A DNA stretch of 64,000 nt, taken from NCBI GenBank assembly GCA_031551635.1, contig JAVBNH010000021.1, positions 34,588 through 98,587 of the forward strand, given 5' to 3'. Shown here piece after piece: positions 58,485 through 64,000 of the stretch. The DNA is from JAVBNH01 sp031551635 (GTDB lineage: Bacteria > Bacillota > Clostridia > Oscillospirales > Acutalibacteraceae). The notes beneath the pieces were generated by a model. The model had not been told where the DNA came from and did not search any database. It saw only the letters and a program-made list of their open reading frames with translations. Within the stretch, counting starts at the first letter, position 1. Every line of letters starts with the position of its first letter. The position numbers and the translations under genes are program-made.

Positions 58485-58526
58485 ATACACCTAAAATCTA
58501 TAAATTAAAATAGATTCAAGGTGTAT
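58485..58526 (-). terminator. Hairpin after the ABC exporter operon
   Basis: ATACACCT...AATCTA pairs with TAGATT...AGGTGTAT. Only a loose AT-rich tail follows, so the terminator call is moderate. Confidence 0.5.
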
Positions 58527-58549
58527 AAAGGTTGTTTGGAAATTTATTA

Positions 58550-60745
58550 TTATTCAGCTGCTTCCAGCGCGTCCTGATCGTCTTTTTTAAGCTTCGAGGT
58601 CTGCCGCTGAGCCATTACGAGCTTGTAGTATATGCCGTTTTGCCTAAGCAGCTCCGAGTGTGAGCCGACCTCAGCAATTTCGCCTTTTTCTAGCACCACA
58701 AGCCTGTCGGCGTTGCGCAGTGTCGCGAGACGGTGAGCGATGGCTATTGTCGTTCGGTTTTTGATAAGTCTTGCGAGCGCCTCTTGAATTTTTGCCTCAG
58801 TTTCGGAGTCGAGAGCGCTCGTGGCTTCGTCGAGAATCAGAATTTTCGGGTCCTTCAGGACGGCGCGGGCTATTGCAATCCTTTGCCTTTCGCCGCCTGA
58901 GAGGGTGTGCCCGTTTTCGCCGACTACCGTGTTGTAGCCGTCCGGCAGCTTCATGATGAACTCGTGAGCATTTGCCGTTTTCGCCGCGTCTATGACCTCG
59001 AGAGGGGAGGCTCCCGATTTCGCGTAGGCGATATTGTCATAGATTGAGCCGGCAAAAAGCACTGTTTCCTGAAAAACAACGCCTATATGCTCACGCAGTG
59101 CGCCTTGAGAAGCAAGGCGAATATCAGTGCCGCCAATAGTCAGTGCGCCTGCGTTCGGGTCGTAAAGGCGCATGACGAGGTTTATCATCGTAGATTTTCC
59201 CGCGCCGGAATGTCCGACAAGACCAATCATTTCACCCTGCTTTATTTTAAGCTCAATGTCCCGCAGAACCGGCTCATAGGACTTGTAGCCGAAGCGGACA
59301 TCCCTGAATTCAAGGTCACCGGTATAGTCAAGCTCCACTGGCTCGGGCGCGTCCTTAACAGTCTGGGTTTCGTCTATGACCTCAAAAATCTTGAGAAGGC
59401 TTGTGACAAGCTCCGCGAGCCATCTCGGCAGTGAAGCCATCCATCTAAGCGGATTTAGAATATATGTGATGAACATCGTGAAGGTGTAGAGGTCGCCCAT
59501 CGTCATTTTTCCCTGAAGCACCATTCTACCGCCGATAAGCAGCACAAAGAATTCGCCAATGCCGACAAAATAGTTGAGTGAGGGGAAAACAAGCGCCCAA
59601 GTTCTCTCGTTTTTCGCGGCTATTTCGGCGTAACGCTTGTTGGCGGCGCTGAACTTTTCTATCTCTCTTTTTTCGTTGCCAAAGGACTTGACAACCCTTA
59701 TGCCCTTGATAATATCATGAAGAATCGACTGCGTCCTTGAGCCATGAACCCACTGCTTTTCATATCTCAGGTGGATAAAGTGCCAGAAGCGGGAGATGAA
59801 GAAGAGCGAAAGAGGTACTGGAACAAAAATGAGAAAGGTCATAAGGGGACTTTTTAGCAAAAGAATTACCGCGATAATTACAAAAAGCAGTATTTGGCTT
59901 ATTGCGAACTGTCCCTGGTCGGTGATGAAGTCGCGCACGACAGCCGTGTCATTCGTGATTCTTTTTATCAGGTCGCCGGCGGTCTTTTTGGATATTGAGG
60001 TAAGACTCAGCCGCTGAACCTTATCATAGACCTCAAGCCGCATGTCATTTGAGATTTTCGAGCCGATTTTATTCGAAATTCGCAAATGAAAAACATTCAT
60101 AACCTGGGCGGCTATGGCGGCGATTATCATCAAAATGCAGAGCAATGGTATACCCTTCGAGGCGGGGATTGAAGCGTTAAAGCCCTCAGCAGGGGAGAGA
60201 TAGTTGTCAATTAACCTGCCGTTGAGAAGCGGCGCGAGCGCGAAGGCGGCGTTGGAAAGTGTCAGAAGCAGCCCCGCGACTATAACGCTCGGCAGGTATT
60301 TTTTGAACATGGAGAAGGTGCGCCGCGCGATATAAGCCTTGTCTATGCAGAACATGCAAATATCACTTTCGGCGGGGAGGTTCCTTCCGCATTTCGGGCA
60401 TTTTCGGCTGTCTATGAGGTTTATTTCCGTCTGCTCACCGCTTTTTATATAGTGGTTGACCATCTTGCAAAATTCCGCTATCTCGTTGACCGCGGTCATC
60501 GTGAAGCGGCAGATGAAGATGTTTTCGCTCTCATCGAGGGCTTTTTTATCCTCACCTGTCAGGCGCATTTCAAGCCTTCCGCAGCCGAAATCAGTGTATT
60601 GCTTCAGCTCGCAAATATCACTGACGCTGCGCCGGAAAACCTCTGTGCCTTCAATTTCGGCGACAACAAAGCCGCTGGAAAAGCAGAGAATACCCTTGCA
60701 CAAAACAGCCTGAGGCGTGAGGTCAAATGTAACAGAATTATTCAT
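58550..60745 (-). CDS. ABC exporter half-transporter 2 with Zn-ribbon
   Basis: 731 aa permease-ATPase fusion. N-terminal about 130 residues form a soluble domain, then a zinc ribbon (CPKCGRNLPAESDICMFC), six TM segments (about 150-440), and an ATPase with GHSGAGKST, TLSGGERQRIAIARAV, ILILDEATSALDS and AIAHRLATL. Third gene of an operon with a DUF1854 protein and a second half-transporter, most likely forming a heterodimer. Family type resembles cyanophycin-metabolism-associated and unassigned exporters; substrate unknown. Confidence 0.9.
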   Translation of the reverse strand: MNNSVTFDLTPQAVLCKGILCFSSGFVVAEIEGTEVFRRSVSDICELKQYTDFGCGRLEMRLTGEDKKALDESENIFICRFTMTAVNEIAEFCKMVNHYIKSGEQTEINLIDSRKCPKCGRNLPAESDICMFCIDKAYIARRTFSMFKKYLPSVIVAGLLLTLSNAAFALAPLLNGRLIDNYLSPAEGFNASIPASKGIPLLCILMIIAAIAAQVMNVFHLRISNKIGSKISNDMRLEVYDKVQRLSLTSISKKTAGDLIKRITNDTAVVRDFITDQGQFAISQILLFVIIAVILLLKSPLMTFLIFVPVPLSLFFISRFWHFIHLRYEKQWVHGSRTQSILHDIIKGIRVVKSFGNEKREIEKFSAANKRYAEIAAKNERTWALVFPSLNYFVGIGEFFVLLIGGRMVLQGKMTMGDLYTFTMFITYILNPLRWMASLPRWLAELVTSLLKIFEVIDETQTVKDAPEPVELDYTGDLEFRDVRFGYKSYEPVLRDIELKIKQGEMIGLVGHSGAGKSTMINLVMRLYDPNAGALTIGGTDIRLASQGALREHIGVVFQETVLFAGSIYDNIAYAKSGASPLEVIDAAKTANAHEFIMKLPDGYNTVVGENGHTLSGGERQRIAIARAVLKDPKILILDEATSALDSETEAKIQEALARLIKNRTTIAIAHRLATLRNADRLVVLEKGEIAEVGSHSELLRQNGIYYKLVMAQRQTSKLKKDDQDALEAAE

Positions 60746-60771
60746 AAAGAAATCCTTTCAAAGGGTAATGA

Positions 60772-61293
60772 TTAATCTAAATAAGGCTCAATCTGCCTCG
60801 CGGTTTTTGATGCGATTTTTGACAAGTCGGTTATCAAGTAGCGGTTGCCGTCAACATCGGTTATCATGATTATCCCGCTTTTCAGCTGCTTGATGCTTTT
60901 GCTTATATCCTTGACAGAGAAGGTTTTTTTGTAGTCGCCGAGCATCGTGTCAAAATAGTAGAAGCCCATTTTTTCCTTAATGCTTTTAATCCCGGTAATC
61001 TCTGGAGAATAATAGCGGCTCTCGAGCTCTTCCCTGACCATATCCGCCATTTCCCGCGGCAGACTGTCAAGGCTTTCTATTATTCCGATTTCCTTGTTGT
61101 CCATTGTGCTCACGCAGATATATACATCCGGTCTTGATAACGGCAGCGCTCGCAGCACCTTGATTCTTTTATAATCCTCGCCCGCGTGCCTGAGCGCGAG
61201 AAAGCCGCTTTTACTGCGGTAGAATTCGAAATCTCCCGCGTCAGAGAGCCCGGTCATTAGCTGCGTTTGGGTGTTTTCTGTTACTGTACTCAT
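60772..61293 (-). CDS. DUF1854-family protein
   Basis: About 173 aa, start ATG 61293 with AAAGGTG upstream; a GTG nine bases earlier is in frame. Contains YKRIKVLRALPLSRPDVYIC and EIGIIESLDSLPREMADMVREELE, typical of DUF1854, and a C-terminal VDGNRYLITDLSKIASKTAR. In other bacteria DUF1854 genes are found next to ABC exporters, as here (15 bases after the first half-transporter, 27 before the second). Soluble; role as accessory or regulatory subunit is inferred. Confidence 0.85.
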   Translation of the reverse strand: MSTVTENTQTQLMTGLSDAGDFEFYRSKSGFLALRHAGEDYKRIKVLRALPLSRPDVYICVSTMDNKEIGIIESLDSLPREMADMVREELESRYYSPEITGIKSIKEKMGFYYFDTMLGDYKKTFSVKDISKSIKQLKSGIIMITDVDGNRYLITDLSKIASKTARQIEPYLD

Positions 61294-61307
61294 ATATTTC
61301 ACCTTTC

Positions 61308-63644
61308 CTATTCAACAATTCCGACTGATTTCAACGCTTCGTTCTGGATTTTATAGAGCTTATAGAATTCTTCTTTTTTCTTTATTAGCTCCACAAAGGT
61401 GCCGTGCTCGACTATGTTGCCTTCAACAATGACTGCCAGCCGGTCGGCGTCGCGCAGGGTTGAGAGACGGTGGGCTATGGCTATCGTTGTGCGCCCTTCC
61501 TTGAGGGAGCTGAGCGATTCCTGAATATTTCTTTCCGTAGCCGTGTCCATTGCCGCTGTCGCCTCATCGAGAATCAGTATCTTTGGATTTTGGATAATTG
61601 TCCTCGCTATTGAAATCCGCTGGCGCTCACCGCCGGATAAATCCTGACCGCCCGAGCCGACGCGAGTGTCATAGCCGTCGGGAAGCTTCATGATGAAGTC
61701 GTGTGCAGAAGCGGCTTTTGCGGCTCTTATAACCTCGCTGAAATCAGCGTCCGGCTTGGCGTAGCGGATATTGTCGGCAATAGAGCCAATGAAGAGGTAT
61801 ATTTCCTGCGAAACCAGCCCCACATTCGCGCGCAGATTTTGCATTGACATATCCTTGACATCGATACCGTCAATTTTTATCGCGCCCTCCTTTGCGTCAT
61901 ATAGACGTGCTATAAGGTTTGCGATTGTCGTTTTTCCGGCGCCTGTTTTTCCGACAATGCCGAGCATTTCGCCGCTGCCGACATGCAGATTCAATTTCTT
62001 TATAACCGGTCTCGCGGGTTCGTACTCAAACACCAGCTCGCTTATATCAATCTCACCTTTGAAGTCCTCGTTGACAATGGGGTTTTCGCTCTCAAGTACA
62101 TCAGGCTTTGAGTCGATAATCTCAAAAACCCTCTGAGCGGCCGTGAAGCACCTTGCCCACCAGTTGCTGACCCACGAAAGGTAATGAATCGGATTCATCA
62201 GCATGTTTATATAGGTTATGAATAGCAGCAGGTCTGCAGTTCTAATCTTTCCGTCAATGACCTGAAAGCTTCCAGTGGCGATTAGAATAGAAGTCAGGAT
62301 AACGAGAACAAGGCTTAGCAGGGGGAAAACCGTGGATTCCGTCAGACGGAGCTTCAGCTCCGCAGCCATAAGCTTACCGCTCGTTTCGGAGTATTTTTCG
62401 TATTCGTCGCCTTCCTTTGAGAAGGCTTTGATTATACGCTGACCGTTGATATTGTCGCTTGTCAGCGAGACTACACGAGCGTTCATAATGCGAAAGCGGC
62501 GGAAAAGCTTTCTGAATATTTTGTCGCCTATGAAAAGCGTGAAGATTAGCAGGGGCAGGAAAATAATCACGAGAAGCGTCAGTCTAATGCTTATTGTGAA
62601 CATAAGCGCGAGAATTCCGACTACGGTTGCGCAGCTGATTATGAGATAGGGCAGTCCGTCAACAAAGAACCAGTAAATGTCCTGTGAATCGCGAAAGACA
62701 CGCTCCATAAGAGTTCCGGTTTGTTTTGAAGAATAAAATCCTACGGAGAGCTTCTGCATAGCGGTGAAGATTTTCAGCTTTATGTCATAAATCAGGCGCG
62801 GCATGATACCGCCGATGATATAGCCGTAGACTGTATTGAAAGCGGTATTGAGCAGGCGAATTCCGACTATCGCGAGAATCAAGAAAACAAGCATTTTAAT
62901 TTTTTCATCGTATGTACCGGAAATTTCAGGGGGTAAAATGTCTCCGAAGAGCTTTTGCGTGCCGATTTTCGGTGCGAGAAGGCTTATAGCTGTACCGATT
63001 ACCATTGAAACGAGCACCACTGAAATCTGGGGAATATAACCGCCGAAGAAAGAGAACATTCTCTTGACGGTGGATTTTTTCTTTGAGCAGTTCGGACATT
63101 TCGAGATACCCTCCGGCAGCGGAACCTTGCATTTTGGGCAGATGTCCTTTGCATCGTTGCCCTTGTTCAGCTCCTCGAGGCTTTTGCCCTCCTTGATGCC
63201 GTTGTACATCTTGCAGAAAATTTCGAAGGAGGAAATAAGACCTATCGTGAATTTAGTAAGCGAGTAGTCCTCGCCGTCTTTTTCGCCGATAAGGCGGCAG
63301 GTCGAAACATACTGCTCCATTTTGAGTTTTTCGTATTCGCCAATCGGTATCGTCTCGAGCTGTGTCAAAGAATATTCGGTGAATGTTTTTTTCTTCGGAA
63401 ACTTTTTTCTTAAGGTTTCTTTTCCTGTCGCGATATAAAGACCCTTTTCGTCGAAAGCGAGCCACTGATTGGTGAAACAGCCGTTGTTGTCCATATCGCC
63501 GATAGCGACACTGATAAAGCTTCCGGTATTCAGCTTCTCTTTTTCGAGCAATGCTAAAACTTCCTTAGGCAGTTCAATTTTTTTTGCCTCAGGGTGCTTG
63601 TGCTTCTTTTTGTTTTTGTCTTTCGGAGTATTATCTTTACTCAT
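61308..63644 (-). CDS. ABC exporter half-transporter 1 with Zn-ribbon
   Basis: 778 aa. A Lys-rich N-terminus (DKNKKKHKHPEAKK), a soluble domain of about 160 residues like the N-terminus of its partner, a zinc ribbon (CPKCKVPLPEGISKCPNC), six TM segments (about 200-500), and an ATPase with GKTGAGKTT, DLSGGERQRISIARTI, ILILDEATAAMDT and AIAHRLSTL. First gene of the operon. Both half-transporters keep catalytic Glu and signature residues, so both sites could be active. SD AAGGAG. Confidence 0.9.
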   Translation of the reverse strand: MSKDNTPKDKNKKKHKHPEAKKIELPKEVLALLEKEKLNTGSFISVAIGDMDNNGCFTNQWLAFDEKGLYIATGKETLRKKFPKKKTFTEYSLTQLETIPIGEYEKLKMEQYVSTCRLIGEKDGEDYSLTKFTIGLISSFEIFCKMYNGIKEGKSLEELNKGNDAKDICPKCKVPLPEGISKCPNCSKKKSTVKRMFSFFGGYIPQISVVLVSMVIGTAISLLAPKIGTQKLFGDILPPEISGTYDEKIKMLVFLILAIVGIRLLNTAFNTVYGYIIGGIMPRLIYDIKLKIFTAMQKLSVGFYSSKQTGTLMERVFRDSQDIYWFFVDGLPYLIISCATVVGILALMFTISIRLTLLVIIFLPLLIFTLFIGDKIFRKLFRRFRIMNARVVSLTSDNINGQRIIKAFSKEGDEYEKYSETSGKLMAAELKLRLTESTVFPLLSLVLVILTSILIATGSFQVIDGKIRTADLLLFITYINMLMNPIHYLSWVSNWWARCFTAAQRVFEIIDSKPDVLESENPIVNEDFKGEIDISELVFEYEPARPVIKKLNLHVGSGEMLGIVGKTGAGKTTIANLIARLYDAKEGAIKIDGIDVKDMSMQNLRANVGLVSQEIYLFIGSIADNIRYAKPDADFSEVIRAAKAASAHDFIMKLPDGYDTRVGSGGQDLSGGERQRISIARTIIQNPKILILDEATAAMDTATERNIQESLSSLKEGRTTIAIAHRLSTLRDADRLAVIVEGNIVEHGTFVELIKKKEEFYKLYKIQNEALKSVGIVE

Positions 63645-63689
63645 AAGAATCTCCTTTAGGGATAAAATATGTTTTAACGCAACAAAATA

Positions 63690-63718
63690 GGCGTGGGTGT
63701 CAAAGCGACATCCACGCC
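63690..63718 (-). terminator. Hairpin after the 29-codon gene
   Basis: GGCGTGGGTGTC pairs with GACATCCACGCC (one G-T pair) around AAAGC, followed on the minus strand by TATTTTG. It lies between the small ORF and the ABC operon. Confidence 0.65.
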
Positions 63719-63740
63719 TGAAACAGGCAAAATAAGCAGA

Positions 63741-63830
63741 TTAATGCTTAAACGCGGAGGCTTTTAACATGACAGTTCTTTTTTGGAAATTTACGTTTCC
63801 CATCGCCAAGAATCTGAACTTTGCTGTCAT
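63741..63830 (-). CDS. Candidate 29-residue basic micropeptide
   Basis: ATG 63830 preceded by an ideal AAAGGAGG at eight bases; 29 codons encoding MTAKFRFLAMGN, then VNFQKRTVMLKASAFKH: seven Lys/Arg/His, one Glu-free short chain, no signal peptide. A hairpin terminator lies 23 bases after the stop. Too short for usual gene calls, but ribosome site and terminator argue for expression. Unrelated to the amphipathic A-D peptides. Function unknown. Confidence 0.5.
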   Translation of the reverse strand: MTAKFRFLAMGNVNFQKRTVMLKASAFKH

Positions 63831-63919
63831 TGTATTCGCCTCCTTTCAAGTAATTTCCAATAGCCGATTGTGAAACTTAAAAAACCTTGAAAAACAAGGA
63901 CTTTTTAAGCAAAAAACTA

Positions 63920-63948
63920 CTGACTTTTCTCCACTTTTATGATATAAT
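63920..63948 (+). promoter_or_regulatory. Promoter of the right-edge gene
   Basis: CTGACT (63920-63925), 17 bases, consensus TATAAT (63943-63948). Confidence 0.65.
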
Positions 63949-63994
63949 GGGATTGTTAAAAAGAACCAAGAACCATAAAAGAGGAGAAAAAATC

Positions 63995-64000
63995 ATGCTG
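63995..64000 (+). CDS. Start of a plus-strand gene (two codons visible)
   Basis: ATG CTG at the right edge with GAGGAG seven to eight bases upstream and a good promoter before it. Nothing can be said about the product. Confidence 0.45.

Noticed and set aside
1..64000. tRNA, rRNA, prophage or IS transposase genes
   Set aside because: No cloverleaf-like sequence, no rRNA motif, and no transposase, integrase or phage structural gene was seen in the window.

Overview
The window is a chromosomal segment of a mid-GC, Gram-positive, strictly anaerobic-looking bacterium, most likely a gut-type member of Clostridia (Oscillospirales/Ruminococcaceae-like). The reasons are the paired GlgC/GlgD glycogen enzymes, a ferredoxin-linked 2-oxoacid oxidoreductase of the VorB type, a SipW/TasA-like cluster, large secreted Big_2/CxxC-repeat proteins, strong AGGAGG-type ribosome binding sites, and many near-consensus sigma-A promoters with 17-base spacers. 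There is no rRNA or tRNA in the window, so the taxonomy is inference only.

Layout. 1-5.7 kb (minus strand): the end of a secreted protein, the leuD-leuC-cimA branched-chain/citramalate genes, and galM. 5.9-11.5 kb (plus): a YgjP-like metallopeptidase, a small helical protein, then a SipW signal peptidase with three TasA/camelysin-like proteins and the first of five secreted proteins that share a C-terminal amphipathic helix. 11.6-14 kb (minus): glutamate dehydrogenase and an overlapping nucleotidyltransferase gene pair that resembles a toxin-antitoxin module. 14.4-21.9 kb (plus): the glycogen operon glgBCDA, then a TIM-barrel sugar isomerase and a fructuronate-reductase-like SDR. 22-23.2 kb (plus): four tiny genes (36-50 codons) with their own promoters and terminators, encoding amphipathic helices. 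23.3-36.9 kb (minus): three very large secreted paralogues (1249, about 1983 and about 984 aa). 37-45.8 kb (minus): a nine-gene operon holding the whole shikimate pathway plus pheA and tyrA, preceded by a Phe/Tyr-rich leader ORF and a terminator/antiterminator pair. 45.9-48.9 kb (minus): a four-subunit 2-oxoacid:ferredoxin oxidoreductase and a 71-aa protein. 49.3-52.9 kb (plus): two tandem paralogous adenylate-forming enzymes. 53-64 kb (minus): a GH42-like glycosidase, an ECF sigma/anti-sigma pair, a fifth tail-bearing secreted protein, and a DUF1854 protein between two ABC exporter genes; a promoter and start codon for a plus-strand gene lie at the right edge.

The main non-obvious signals are: (1) the helical-tail family and its free-standing micropeptide relatives; (2) a classical leader-peptide attenuator in front of the aromatic operon; (3) three classes of repeat: a 76-bp palindromic dispersed repeat in seven copies, a 257-bp MITE with terminal inverted repeats inside the aro operon, and heptameric short tandem repeats, several of which lie exactly on stop codons.
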